Of a stretch of DNA of 64,000 bases, positions 46,964 to 60,173 are shown in pieces; within the stretch, counting starts at the first letter, position 1, and the number at the start of each line of letters is the position of its first letter. Source of the DNA: Celoporthe dispersa (taxonomy: Eukaryota > Ascomycota > Sordariomycetes > Diaporthales > Cryphonectriaceae); contig WAID01000006.1 of the NCBI GenBank assembly GCA_016584495.1, forward strand, positions 1,488,001 through 1,552,000, written 5' to 3'. The position numbers and the translations under genes were made by a program. Under the pieces are notes generated by a model. The model was not told the DNA's origin. It did no database searches and saw nothing but the letters and a program-made list of their open reading frames with translations.

Positions 46964-49565
46964 TTCGGCTATGACGGGAGGGGGGTGAGAAGATGACCAC
47001 ACTGGGCCCTCCGATGGGGAGGTAGGAGTCGATAGCTACCAGAGACAATTCGGCGGATCGGATGAGGGTGCCATGATCTTCTGCTGGAGGACATCGAGGG
47101 AGGAGACAAGGAGGGGGGGGGGGGGGAAGAGTCTGAGTGAGGCCAGGAAGCAGGGGAGGAGGATTGCTGCTGTGGTCCGTAGAACAATTCGAGGGTAAAT
47201 ATCGAGAAGCCCTTGTGGGCGTGAGTGATCCTTGGGCCCAGGGAGAAGGCTTGCGACGCGAGAGTGGTGAAGGTTCTCGTCCGAGGGAGATGATCACACA
47301 AGACGGGTTCCGGTAGTAAAGCGTTGGCTGTGTGTTGCGTGTGTGTCTTGACTCGGATCGGCAATGCACACGAGACTTTCAGCCCAGCGCGCGAGTGTGT
47401 GCATCCGGTCTGACGGGTGCTCCTCAAAGTCCTGGGTCTCGCACAGGCGCGAAGATCATTATGAAGCCGAAAAAGGAAAAGAGAAAAAAAAATGAAGGCT
47501 ACTTCGGTTCAAGAAACTGGTTGGCGGAAGGCCGCTGGTCAGAATCAGCAGGCTGGTTGCAAGGCGGACAGTGACTGTCTCATGAGACGTCGACTTTATC
47601 CGCAGCCGAGTTGTTGCTGCTTGACGTTGACTCGCACGGGCGCTCGGATGCGGACAGGCTGAGACTCTTTAACATTCGACGGGACGGGAAGATGACCAGA
47701 CCAGGCGACGAGAAGTGAGAGGGGCGAGGAGGAGGAGGAGGAGACGAGCTGGGAGCGATGGCTGACGTGTGCTTCTTCAAGGCAGATGTCTCGGCGAGGC
47801 GTCGTTGAACACAAGACTGGTGGTGGCAGCAGTGCGGCCTGGTGTAATTTTTTTCTTCCTTTCTTTTTTTTTTCTCCCTTTCAATTTGCGGGGCCTCTCA
47901 TCTGTAGCCTGCTTTGGCCTCGAGCAGTGTGGTGTCACACATGCGCTGACGGAAGCAAAGTCGGTGTGATGACGGCCGCAGCAAATAGTTCGGAATCGTA
48001 GGGAGGGGCGGTGAAAAGTCGGAGAGGGTGGTGGGTGAGAGAGAGTGTGAGAGAGAAAGAGAGAGAAACGTGAGTGATACGAGGTAACAATACTGAATAA
48101 GCAACAACAGGAGCGTGCGTGACGGGCGCAGAGGCCGTGCAGCCGTGGGAGAGTGAAGTGGGCGGACAGGAATACCTGAGGGCTGAGAATAGACACAAGA
48201 AATAAAGAAAACCAAAAAACACATGAACAGGATCCGAGGACGACGACGACATGGGGGAGTGTGCAGCGGAAGGGGCCCATGTGACCCGTCGTTCAACTGT
48301 GTCGAGAGCTGGGATCTGCCCTGTCGATGGTCTGATGCTAGCAAGAAGATGCCTCGACGACACAATGGCAGGGCGCTGGGCAGACGTGGGGCAGCACGCG
48401 AGAACCCGGGATCGCTGATGGCACCGCCGATCCACGCTGCTGAAGATCTATACTGCTATCTACCTGGGTCTTTTTTTCTTCTTCTCTCTTTCTCTCTCCC
48501 CTTCCCCGCCCCCTCCTCCCCCCTACTACATCACTTCAGCCCAAGGTGTGGTCAGGGAGGATGGGGAAAGGGTTGCGAACTTGCATTGGCACCATGGCCC
48601 GGCCTTAGCGATTCAATGCAGTAAGCGGATTTGTCTGGGGAAGGGGGTGATCAAGGACGAGTCAAAGCACGGAGATTAAGATTTTGACAATGCGCCTCGT
48701 TTTTATTTTTTTTTCTTCCTCCCCTTCCTCCCTGTCCCTTTTTCCTCCTGGTGCCGTACCAGCATGGCGGACAGGGCAGCTAGCTGAATGACTGTGCGCT
48801 TGCTTGGCTGGTCGTCTAGTCGGACAGACCAAGTGCGATTGGTTGCTGCGCCGCTTTTTGCCGTTTTGCCGTTTGGGCGTCGAGGTACGTGTACCAGCGT
48901 ACAGGACTTGACACCAAGGCGCAAGGTCAGGCTGCAGCGGACCAGATCGACGGGATGGATGGGCGCCGACAGACCGGACCATTCGCAGGATCGAATGCAG
49001 GATGATCGGGGTCACCCTCCCTCTCAAGGTAGGATAGCAGCAGTGGCCATGCCTCAGCCGCAGTACTTTATTGGCCGGGGGCTCGAGCGTGAAGAGAACG
49101 TGCTGGGAAATCCTCCCTGACGACGTGGGATGCATGATGCAAATGGCGCACATGCACATGGTACCCCATATTTTTTGCGGGTATCGCACGGCATGGCGGA
49201 TGAGGGGCAGAGAGGGAAGGGGAAGAGAAAAAAAAAGAGAGAAGAAGAAAAAAAAAGGAGCCGTGGCTCGCCTGATTGGCTTGGACCTCCAGACAGTCCA
49301 GCCATGAGGCTCAGGGCTCAGACAGCAGGCGCTGTGGCCATGGTTTCATCAAAAAAAAAAATTAAAAAGGTACCTGGACACCCTTCCTTCTGACCAGGGT
49401 TTGGAAGGGCATTCCTACTACTACGACGCGTCCTGCCTGTTGATCTCGACATCATAATATTGGCCCTACGCCCTTATGAGAGAGCTGAGAGGGCTTGACT
49501 CCGGAGAGCTGGTCGATCCTCATCTTGCGACCCTCGTAGAAATGACGTCTGACAAGATCGGTACG

Positions 49566-49593
49566 TACTGCAGGTACTTGGGTACTTGCAGTA
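49566..49593. promoter_or_regulatory. 12-bp inverted repeat
   Basis: Arms TACTGCAGGTAC and GTACTTGCAGTA flank the loop TTGG; they pair with one mismatch. Its role is unknown: it could be a site for a dimeric regulator or chance. It does not lie near a mapped start codon. Confidence 0.35.
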
Positions 49594-49901
49594 GTAATAG
49601 GTGCTAAGGGAGAGGCAGGCGCGAACCCCCGCACATGGACCTTCCCCAGACATGGGGGGAAAGAAGCACCGACCTGCTCCACCCAGGTACACGTTCAATT
49701 AGGTAAGCAAGACGGGCTTAGGGCCCACACCGTGACTTGCATCGGCTGGTCTGATCCGGCTCCGGTGGTCTTCACCGTGACTCTCTCTCACCTGACGTGT
49801 CCCCTCGATCCTCAAGGCGCTGCACTAACGACGCCATGTTTCTACGTCGTCGGCACTGGCCATGATACCTTCAGGGTCATGCATTTCGTGCAGCCGAGGT
49901 A

Positions 49902-50434
49902 GTGCTGCTGCTTGCACACAATGTGCTCCTTGTTGACGTCGTCCGTCCTGAAGCAGCACCCAGGTGGATACTCCGTCTCCAGACCATCCTGGGGCCTTTC
50001 CATCTCGGTACATATGACGAGCAACACTACGTCTCCTACGTGCTCTGGATCATCTTCTACGCAGCCGGGGCGGGCGGGACGGCAGGTATGTGAGCACGTG
50101 AGGCCGCGGTCAGCTCGCATGGACGCCGTCTACATAGTACGGCAATGCCTTTGTGGTGGACGTTGCTTTTGACGCCACAGACCCCACAGCGAGGGTCGTG
50201 ATGGAACTGTCCTGACGCCGACAATAATGAAGATCCCGAGGGGAGCCTCCACGCGGCGCCTCCCTTATGGCAGACCTGCACCCGAAACCATAGCCACCGT
50301 GATAGCGGCGGCGCGCCGTGCAGGTCAGACACTGTGGCGTGCACCTCGGTAATTGCACTCTAGTAAGTCTGTTGATTCACCGCCACATAGGGGATTCAGA
50401 CCAGCCATTCATTGTGCAGATGGCGTTCAGGGTC
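49902..50434 (+). other. possible exon pieces or gene relic
   Basis: An open frame ending at a strong donor (GGCAG then GTATGTGAG, donor at 50,086) codes a hydrophobic, protein-like piece with DEQHYVSYVLWIIFYAAG. A second open piece in another frame (about 50,306-50,434) ends in QPFIVQMAFRVRIA and a stop. I could not join them into one gene and recognise no family. The opposite strand at 49,840-50,000 also has coding-like third positions and several cysteines. It may be a decayed gene. Confidence 0.2.
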
Positions 50435-51350
50435 CGGATTGCGTGATCCAGACATTGGTTTTGTTTGCATGCAGGGTGAGAGCAATCGATCCACGTGTGC
50501 ACAATGTGCACTGCCAAGAATCAAAAGAAACAAGAGATCTCCACCCCAGTCCGGCCTCCTATTCACCACGGCCAGGCAGCCATTTTGAACAAGGCTCGGC
50601 CATACGAGTCGTGGTTGACGAGCTCGCCAGCTAATGGTGATTTAGTCGATATGTGGCCGTGCCCACCTGGCGCGGCTGAAATCTCCCGGGTTCCGCGGTC
50701 CTTTCTCCGCCTCGACCCTCGGCCGCCGGTGCGGAATAGACCCACTAACACGGACGACAAGACGGGGCCGTTGCGTGAGGCCAGTACTATTTCCTGTGAT
50801 GGATTCCGTGAGCTCGTCAGACTTTGGCGCCTCACTCACAAACAAAATGCCTGTACGGTGGCTCAGCGTTCATTGATCGGGTGTTAGGATTACGAGACCC
50901 TGTCCGGGATGGAGCCCGAGGAACGCGGCCTAGAACTGTCCGTCTGACACCAGCGGACCTCTGGAACCCTGCAAGCCTGGGACAAGGTCCATATTGTATA
51001 CACGGATAGAAGCAGGCTCTAGGCTGGGTTCTCATCCTGACAGTTGATCTTTCAAGTACAAAAGGAAGAAACAGCAACCGCCAGGCACCGTGAAGCTTCT
51101 CACATGCGCAAAAGTGAAGTCAGCACCAAGGCAGACAAACACTGCGAGACGCCTTCGGCTCTCTCCTTTCCATGATCTGTTCGTACAAGCGCAACAATGT
51201 CTTGTTGTATGGGAGAAGGTGGTACGTCTGGCAACGGCGCCGGGCCCAGGCTGCTCAAGGAGCTAGGCTATCTGTTTGTATATGCACACTCGGCAGGAAA
51301 CACAATAGCATACGCTAATAACGGTCGGCAGGGACAATTTTCACCTGGCG

Positions 51351-52831
51351 ATGAACAGGCTTGATCAGCTCCGCGGTACCGTCATCTCCTGCCGCTACAC
51401 AATTCCCCCGAACGCTGAGGGCCGAGAGCGTCTCGAGGAGCTCAAGAGCGCCACGGAGACTGCAATCTGTGCCGTGGTCATGGACCATCCAACTCTGCAG
51501 GTCGGGGTCGCAAACGCCGACTCCAGGACACCTTCCTGGCTCCAACTTGAGAGCCTCGACCTGCTGCACCACATACGCTGGCAATCCCTAGACGCCGGGG
51601 CGGACGTCGACAAGGCGCTGCTGCAGACCACCGGATCCCAACTCGAGATGAAGTTCACTGACCTCCAGCGCAGGCCTGGGTGGTTTGTAGACATCCTGCA
51701 CCAAGAGAATACTGACTTCCTCCACATCGTGTTCACTTGGAACCACGTGCACCTCGACGGGATGGGTGGGAAGATATTCCACGAGGACCTATTTCAAGCC
51801 CTCAACTCTCCAACAACACGCCAGAAAGTCAACCAGCGCCTCAAAAACCACACGCTCACGTTCCCCGAGCAACCCCCGGAAACGCCCCCACCAATTGAGG
51901 ACGTATGCAAACTGCCGCTGTCCTTCAAGACTCTTGCAAGGGGGGCCTTGGAAGTGCACGGCTCGGCAGTCTTCGACAAGAGCCCCAGCCTCGCCCACTG
52001 GATCCCGATCCGCCTCACGCCTTTCACAACGCAGCTCCGCAGCTTCACGATCGAGGGCGACGCCCTCAGCAAGGTCGTGAGGGCATGCCGTCAGCACCAG
52101 ACCACGGTCACTGGCCTCCTCCAGGCGTTGGTGTGTGTGTCCATCGCCTCGCAGCTGGACGAGCGGACCGCTGTGGCCTTCAGGGGCGGGACAGCCCTGA
52201 ACCTCCGCCGGCATATGCCAACGGGACCGAGTAAATACCCTGGCCTTCGGCCGCACAGGACTATGGCCTGTTATGTGTCGATGTTGACGCACGAGTTCGA
52301 CGTCGCGCTCGTCAGAAAGATCCGCGCCAAGCTCTCACCGTCTGGCGCCTCCAAGAGCTCGACAGCGCTGAGCGAGGGCCTCCTGAAGGAGACGTGGTCC
52401 ATAGCCTCCACGATCCGCGGCGAGATCGCGACGAAGACGGAAAAATACGGCCTCAGGAAGGACAACCTCGGTCTCATGAGGTTCATCTGGGACTGGCGGC
52501 AGCTGTTCAAGGACATGGGGAGGCGGCCAAGACAGCTCTCGTGGATGGTGAGCAATATTGGCGTGATCGATGGGAGACCCGGGGCTATTACGCCACCAAC
52601 AACTCCTGCAGCGGACTCTGGACCAGAGGAATCGTGGTCGATCCGCCAGGGGCTCTTGCGGTCAGCCCTGAGACCACGAACGGGGGCATATTTGTTAGTG
52701 TCATCACGGCGGCGGGCGGGCAGATGTGCGTCGCTGGGAGCTGGCAGGATTGCATCTTCGATGTATCGCTGGGAGAGCGTGTGATGGCTGACATGGAGAG
52801 GTGGATTGTCCAGATCGCGTCCGAGTCGTGA
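51351..52831 (+). CDS. alcohol acetyltransferase-like (condensation-fold acyltransferase), one frame break
   Basis: Acyl-CoA-dependent acyltransferase of the alcohol-acetyltransferase type; the acceptor is unknown. About 493 residues, no introns. The catalytic HxxxDG motif is in WNHVHLDGMGG near residue 130, followed by KIFHEDLFQAL. Further family-like blocks are FRGGTALNLRRHMP and, in place of the DFGWG motif of plant BAHD enzymes, SNIGVIDG. The frame breaks at 52,649-52,652 (GGGG; five Gs restore ALAVSPETTNGGIFVSVI), and the true C-terminus then ends IVQIASES at 52,831. Without that base the last 60 residues are unrelated and basic. Enzymes of this kind make volatile esters or decorate secondary metabolites; no biosynthetic core gene lies in the window. 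Confidence 0.83.
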
Positions 52832-55073
52832 CAGAGGTGGATAGGGTGAGTGTCTGCAGGTGGACGGAACGAGGCATACTTCTCGTTTGTGCCTCGATGA
52901 TCAACCATTCTGTATACTCTGCAGCATTCCTAGAGCGCACTGATTATGGTCACTAATCAGTATTTTGTTGACACGAGGACGACTTCTGATAGCATTGACT
53001 TGTATGGAACGCGTGCTAGGTCCCCTCGTGCCTCTCTGCCCCGGTATTCATCCTCATACTTTTGAAATGTTACAAGTAGTCATTTCTACACACATTTAGT
53101 AAGCTTGATAGTGACACTTGAAGCTACTCACTTCTAAGTGGTAAATACCTACGCCGCAAGCCATAGTCTGGTTACCGGATTGTCACGGATAATACAATAT
53201 GACATCGACGGTTGGGGCAGAGCCAACAATGGCAGACTGCTTTACTCTATTCGCTGTATAGGCTGCTGTAGGATCTGGCTGAATACCGTACACAAAAAGG
53301 ATACAAGGTTTTGCATAGCATCAAGACTTGGTCTGTGATTGAGTTGTGTTACTGGTGCGGAGAGCCTCGTCTCCCAAGAAGGTTATGCAAACCGCAAGGG
53401 GAAAAGGTGTGTGAACACGAGACAGCACAAAGGGATTATGTTATGACCGTAGTCATTTTAGTCCCCAGGCGTATTGTAATTAATCTACTTGTTTATTCCC
53501 TCAAGCTTCCTAGTAACTCAGCCCAACTAAGCGGCTTCTAACCTGCGCTGTCTAGCAGCCCAGATGAATTGATCTGGTTCGCAAACCAACCTTTTCCTCA
53601 GGTGAGATGCCTGGGCACGGCGTAGCTTAATTCAATATGCTTTGCGGAGATTTTAGGCCCAGTTCAGCTGAGCAAGGCCGCCCCTCGTCAAGGCCGAAAC
53701 GATCTTGAGGAAGTCTCGTAATATTCCCATCGTCGTCGAGACTCCGCGGTGACTTTAACGCAGAGAAACATGGGACCATGCCAGGACCAGGGCTGGGCTG
53801 GTTATGAGTGTGCTGCTATGTTAGTTACCAGAGAACATACTAGCACTGAGCAGCCCGCAGCCTTGTGCCAGGAATGGGCATGGTGCAAACGTTCCTGAGT
53901 CAAGTCGCCCGCTCGGTGGCCCGACTTCGCTATCGGTCTCGCATTTGTTTTTTTTTATTATTTTTTTTTACAGCATGGCGCGACCATCACTCGATTTTTG
54001 AAATGAATGCTTACGGCAATCCTCAAGGTTGGTAAACTATAATTCTGATATCCTCTCGAACCGCATAACGGAAAGCAGCAGAGCCCCTTGACGAGAGCCC
54101 CACAGAAGCTGACATGGCGCAACAATCTGGTTATTGACAGCTTCGGCTCTGCCAGTAAGCATTAAACTATGTACTAACGTAGAGCTCTATTGTAGATATG
54201 CTTCTATCACCCGAGACACCTTATGCAGAGGCTTGGTAGATGGAATTAAAATGAAGCCTAAAATACTCCGGCACAATTACGCAGATGAGTAAACTGAACA
54301 TGTCTTTAGTACAAGTGTGCATGACCTGCCAGAAGACTAGTTCATGTTGTGCAACCTCAACACAAGCGAAACCCATTAGCTGCGTTATGTTACCTAAGAT
54401 GCATAGCCAAACCAAATTTTTAACGAAACGGGAATCCAAGATGCTTGTTAGGAGGTAGGCAGCCCAAGGCCTATTATGGCATAACCTCCCAGAAAGCCTG
54501 CATGAAGGACGAGTTTCAAGGAACAAATAGTACTACAGCATGTAGGCTGTCACTGTGCTATTAATCTAACAAAAAGAATACATGCCCAAGATTCAGAACA
54601 GATTTTAGTACAGCTAGACTTACTTCTTGAGACCGTGCAAGTTCTAGAGAGAGAGAAGATAACAACAAGTGATTAACAACGTCATCATAATTGAGGTAGA
54701 AGCGATTATCTCCCAGAGGTGAGTAATTTGTCAGTGCAATGAACCAATCTTATTCAACCCTGATTCTCGCCGCACAGTGATCTCTTGTGGTCACATTTCT
54801 TGGAAGCTGAAGAGGAAAAAAAAAAAAAGACAAGAACATGATACTATGTGTGCACCAACAGATTCGGACCAAGGTGACCGAGACAAGACGCATCATGCCC
54901 CTCGGAAGAACGGCACTTTAGCTCTTGCGCATGTGTTCTCGCTACAGCGTCTCCAAGCAGTCTTGCGGGTCCACCACGAAGCCATTGAGCGTACCACAGT
55001 ACATGTCAGCCTGGCTCGTCCCCTCCGCACTGACCTCGTCTTCTTTCAGGATCACACCACCCGCGACTGATCT

Positions 55074-55109
<36 letters not shown>

Positions 55110-55833
55110 CAGAGAGAGAGAAAGAGAGGCTTTGCCAGAGCACTGAAGCGTATGTGCGCGGGCGCATGAAAGCCTGACTAGCCTCGGCTCCTGCTTGGCC
55201 GATCAAACCACCGAAACCTGGCCACTCATACAGAGGGGAGAATACCCCGGTGGGAATTTTCTAGAACGCTGGACGGGGGGGGGGGCAGACATGAGCCACC
55301 CATCCACCCTCGAACTAGTCTCACCTACCCATCTCCCAGCCATGACCACGCCCTCCAGCTCTGAACCGGTCCAGGATGAGGCCCCTCCACCACGCGAGAG
55401 AATGTCTTCCAAGCGCACCAATTCGAAAAGCCCATTTTCCTTGTCCCCCTTTGGAAGAAAAAAAGGACGAGGAGGAGGAGGCTCCCAGCTTCCTGCAGCG
55501 TCCTAGTGCCTGGCAGGACAACTCTGGTAGCGAGCGATCGAAGAAGGGGTGGGTTGGTGCAAGACTTTCTGTGGGAGCGTCACATCGGGTCGGCATGACT
55601 TACCAGGTGCCTTGCTGCTGACCCGGATCTGGGGTGCAGGAGGAGCTAGACCGACTACGTTGGGTGGGTATTTGTTCTGTAGAGTACGGTTTAGTTGGGG
55701 TACCGTGGTACAACGTGAGCAGAGGAACAGGTTCGAGGACCCTGCTCTTCGTTCTTGTCTTTTGCATCTCTCGTGTCAGCCTCAACCCACCTATACTACA
55801 AATATTTATATATATCATATAGTATATATGAAG

Positions 55834-55874
<41 letters not shown>

Positions 55875-56972
55875 ACACACACCCTGTCCTTCCCACAAGA
55901 CCACCTCCTCTTCCCCTCCCCCACAGGGTTTAACGGCCCGTTGAGTTGGAGGGGCAGGCCACATGCGGAAGTCGTCACGCCGTGGTGCAGGGGGCTCAAC
56001 CTCGGGACGAGATTGCACATGTTGCATCTGCGTACACACAGACAGAGAGGAGGAGACGGAGAACCTTGGGAGAAAATATGGTTTGGCCCATTGACATTCG
56101 TCTTTTTTTTTTTCCTTTTTTTTCGGAGCGTGTACTTCGCTCGGAGTTGCGAGATGAAGCCGTCACGTTCCATCCATCCGAACCACCCTTGGCCCCTCCC
56201 ATCTTCCTCCCAGAACCCTGTTTCGAATGGTTTTTTTTTCTCCTTCAGGAAGAGGGGGGGGAGGGGAAGAAAAGAAGGAAGGGGAGACAGAGATGGTGGG
56301 GTGGAGGATATGTAAAAGTTATGTACTGGTATACTGCACAGGACTCTTTTTTTTTTTTTACATGCAAGCAGAAGCATGTTTGAGAGAAGAAAAATATCCA
56401 TAATCTCTCTCGTTCATCGTGTGTGCATCTTTGTCTGCTCACCGCCCACCTTGACCTAATCGAAGGGGAGAGAGGGGGGGAGAAAACCGTCGGGGCCTTT
56501 TCCAAGTAGAACACACAAAGGAACTTCACGCCTGCAGTTCCTTGGAGGGGTAAAAAAAAAAGAAAGGACAGGAAACAAAACTCCACTAGACAGATGCCAC
56601 TCGAGAGAAGAAAAAAAAAGACCACAAGTTCCCTGAACACCTGCCATCTGGTGCCTTTTGACCTCTCATTGATACCAAAACACCAGCGTAGTGAAAGAAA
56701 AAAAAAAAAAGGGAGAAAAAAAGCTGACCGGCGATAAAAACCATGGAAATGTTTGTTCAGCGGGACCGAAACAAAGACCATCGTAAATCTGTCGGCTTCC
56801 AAAGAAGAAGAGAAAGGAGGCAAAAAAAAAAAAAAAGGAAGCCATACCCATAAGCATTTCCTGTCTCTCCATGCGTCAATGTCTTCTTTGTGTAATAAAA
56901 AAAGAATAAAATAAACATCCAATGCTGCAACAAACACATACACACACACACACACACATGGAGTAATACCCT
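52832..56972. other. 4.1 kb gene-poor spacer
   Basis: From 52,940 to 54,770 the sequence is more AT-rich than elsewhere and has no frame above about 100 codons. From 55,070 it turns into microsatellites: (CA)n/(GA)n at 55,073-55,129, (CA)n at 55,836-55,871, T- and A-runs at 56,103-56,128 and 56,697-56,711. Frames such as 56,245-56,955 translate low-complexity T/C tracts. No gene or transposon ends were recognised. Confidence 0.55.
55836..55871. repeat. CA microsatellite next to TA-rich DNA
   Basis: About 18 CA units after an AT stretch (55,800-55,830). Lies in a gene-free region. Confidence 0.9.
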
Positions 56973-59129
56973 TTATTGTGACGAGCCGGCAAAGAAAAAG
57001 TCAAACTCGTTCCCGGGACCCCTCGCGTTCTCGCTGTCGGCCAGCTGCTCCAGCAGGGCCAGGAACGGATCCTTCTCCTCGCCGGGCCCGGTGCCGGTGC
57101 TCCCGCCCGAGGCGCTCATCCCACCGGGACTGTGCGCGGGCTGTTGTTGTTGTTGTTGTTGTTGTTGCTGGGCACCACCGGCGGGACCTGCAGCAGCAGC
57201 TGCCGAGGCGGCATGGTTGGGTGTCGGCCGGGGTGTGGCGCCGTCATTACCGCCGTTCCAGGCAGCGGGACTTGAGAAGGCGTTAGTAGGCACTCCACCG
57301 AACATGGGATCATAGGAACTGGTGCTCGTGGTGGCGCAGGCCGCTGGAGGAGGGTTGTTGTTGTTGTTGTTGCTGCCGCTGCTGTTGGCTGCCGGGGAGG
57401 AGGGGCCACGGGCGGTGGCCCCGTAGCTTGTGTAGGGGGGACTGAAGGGGTTGTGGACCTGTGCTGGTGGAGGAGGAGGGTGGTGGTGATGGTGATGGTG
57501 GTGGGAGGGGATGGTGAAGCCGGCGGCGGCGGCGGCAGCTATGGCAGCCTTGTTGGCGATGTCGTCCGGGTCCTGCATACCGTTCATGTTTGCCTCGGCC
57601 GGGAGGCCCTGGTGCGAGACGAGCGAGGCCGGGCTGTGGAGCACCGCCGAGGACGGGTACTGCTGGTGGTGGTGGTGTTGTGTAGGGATCATGATGGCGG
57701 AGAAGGGAGGGTTGTTGTTTCGCTGGTGTGACGGGGTCGGCAGGCCTGTCGGTATGATGGTGTTGGTGTTGGTGACGTTGCTGGCCAGCGGTGCCGGCGC
57801 CTTCGAGTCTGCCCTCCGCCGCCCGCCCTGGAGCATGCTCTTGCGCTTCAGGCTCGGGCGCTCAGGGCCTCCCTGCTGTGGGTGCTCGGCAGCAACCCCG
57901 GGCGGGTACAGGTCGGGGCCGCCGGCGGTGAAGGCGGTGTAGGCGGCGGCGGCAGCGGCTGCGTCGGTGCAGAAGTCGACGGCCACGTCGGTCAGGGACA
58001 GGTTGGCGGCGTCGAAGCTGAAGCTGGGCCCGCCGGGGCCCCCGATGCTGGCGTACCTGTCGAAGAAGTCCTCGAGGTGGAGCACGGGCGGCCAGTGCAT
58101 GTTGCCCAGGCTCTTGACCAGCTCCGAGTGGGCGCTGAAGATGCCCTGGAGGGTCTCCCGCTGGTGCTGGACCGCGGCCCAGGCGAACCTCAGCTCGCCG
58201 AGCTGCTGCATCTCCCTGGACAGGAACTCGGCCGAGGAGCAGAAGACGCTCATCTCGCCCAGGGGCCCGCTCTTGCTGTAGTGGGCGCCGTGGACGTGCA
58301 CCGTGCCCGCGGTGCAGATGCAGTAGCCCACGAAGGCGGGCCACTCGATGGTGCCCGCCTGCTTGCCCAGCTCCACCAGCTCCGCGATGGCGTTGGCGTG
58401 CAGGAAGCACATGTTGGTGGCCTCGATCTGCCACGACTGGTGCTGGCCGCTGCCCGCGAGCTCGGCCAGGTCGACCGGGAGGAAGGGCCGGTAGACCAGG
58501 CAGTGCACCAGGTGGTAGACGAGCTTGCTCAGCACGAGCACCGTCGAGTCGTTCTGCCCAAAGAGCGTGTCCAGGCTCGAGAAGACGTCCTCGGTGCCCG
58601 ACGCCCAGATGTCGAGGTCCTGCCGGATCTTGGACAGGTTCGAGAGCGTGTGCCACGGGAAGTGCGAGTCGCCCTTGACCCCGCCCGCCGCGAGGTACCG
58701 GTTCGTGATCCCTAGGATCCTGCTGATCTCGATGAGCATCCCGCTGCTGCCCTGCGACCTCCTCCCGGCCCCCCTGCGTGTACTGGTCCGCCGTCCCGCA
58801 CTGGAAGAACTCGCCCTCCACCGGCAGCGCCGCCGGGCTCGGGGACCAGCACGGCAGCCGCAGGAGGATGGTCTTGTCCGCGATGAGACACGGCCGCCTG
58901 GACCCGCACGAGATGAACCGGTCGAGCAGGTAGCACGTCCAGAAGAGCCTCCTCCGCGTCTCGCGCTCCACCGGTGTCACCGTGGCACGCGCGTCCATCT
59001 CCCGGTGCAGCTCCTGCGCCATGGTCATCCGACAGCGGCGGCTAGTCAGCGGGTTGGGTTGTCAGCAGCAGGGACAACAAGAACACCCAAGGAGAGTGTG
59101 CGGGTTCGGGCTAAATGATAAATATATAT

Positions 59130-59176
<47 letters not shown>

Positions 59177-60136
59177 TACTGAGAAGCATATATGCCTTCT
59201 TTCCCCTTCCTGCCGCGGTAAAGGCCGTCACCAGCAGCAGACAAGCTTGTAACGCATCAATGGACGGCTCATCGAGATCAATCTCGAGCCTCGCGCGGGT
59301 GGCATGTTCTTCGCTCAGCTTCACCGCTGCTTGATACCCGTTTGGATGCGGCGTATACCTGTGTTTTACCTTGTCAGCAGCTGACCGAAAAGACGACTTG
59401 AGATTTGTGCTCTCTCTCTCTCTCTCACGCACCTTGCTGCCACGGCGTAGATGGCATGGACAAGATAGCCCGGCAGCTGGTTGAGCTGCAGCCGCTGCCG
59501 GACCGACGACTCGTCCAGGATGTAGAAGGGTTTGGCGTGAAACCTGGCAAAGTACGTATCAAGAAGGACATCGGGCTGCACACCAGCCGGTGAATGAGCA
59601 CTGAGAGGCCCTTGGTTAGCTCTTCGCTGTCCATCACACATACACAAACACCCTCCCAAAGATGAGATCTTGGCGCACCTGCTCGGGCTGGGAGTATAAA
59701 CAGCCGACTCGGGCACTTCTGTCGCGTGTGCCGCCTCGGCTATCGGTTGTATCGACTGTGCTTTTACCTCGATCGACTCCGCAGCGGCCGGCTTTTTCTA
59801 TCTCCTCGTCCTCCTCCCGCTGCTGGGACGCGGCCGGGCCGGCGGGTGCCGAGGCGGTGATGGGAGTGACGGGAGCACTCTCTGCGGTCGGCGTTGCGGG
59901 ATGGTCCTTCTTCTCCTTCAGTTTGGCCTCGAGCCCGTCGACCCTCTTGAGCAGAGCTTCCAGGACATCTGTCTTGGGGCCCCGCTTCTTCGGCACGGCG
60001 TCTGTGTGCGGGGGGAAAGAGAGAGAGAGAGGACGGCTGGTCAGTCTTATGCCCCTCTTGACATCTTCAGTGCAGCTCATGGGATTCGGGTCACCCAGGA
60101 GTCCCAGGAAATCCCCTCCCTCCATGGCTTTTATAA

Positions 60137-60173
<37 letters not shown>

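Larger units (their letters stand above)
46964..51350. other. 4.4 kb spacer, possible decayed coding pieces at 49.9-50.4 kb
   Basis: The left part (47,000-49,400) is low-complexity, with G/A and T tracts, and has no gene. The stretch 49,840-50,440 has weak coding character (listed apart). The right end is the promoter of the acyltransferase gene. Confidence 0.45.

Noticed and set aside
56245..56955. 236-codon open frame rich in Phe, Ser and Leu
   Set aside because: Translation of T/C tracts on the minus strand; no membrane-protein pattern beyond poly-Phe.
6735..59041. calling the frame-broken genes pseudogenes
   Set aside because: Single-base changes of both signs in short runs, with no other decay and conserved codon use, fit sequencing error much better.
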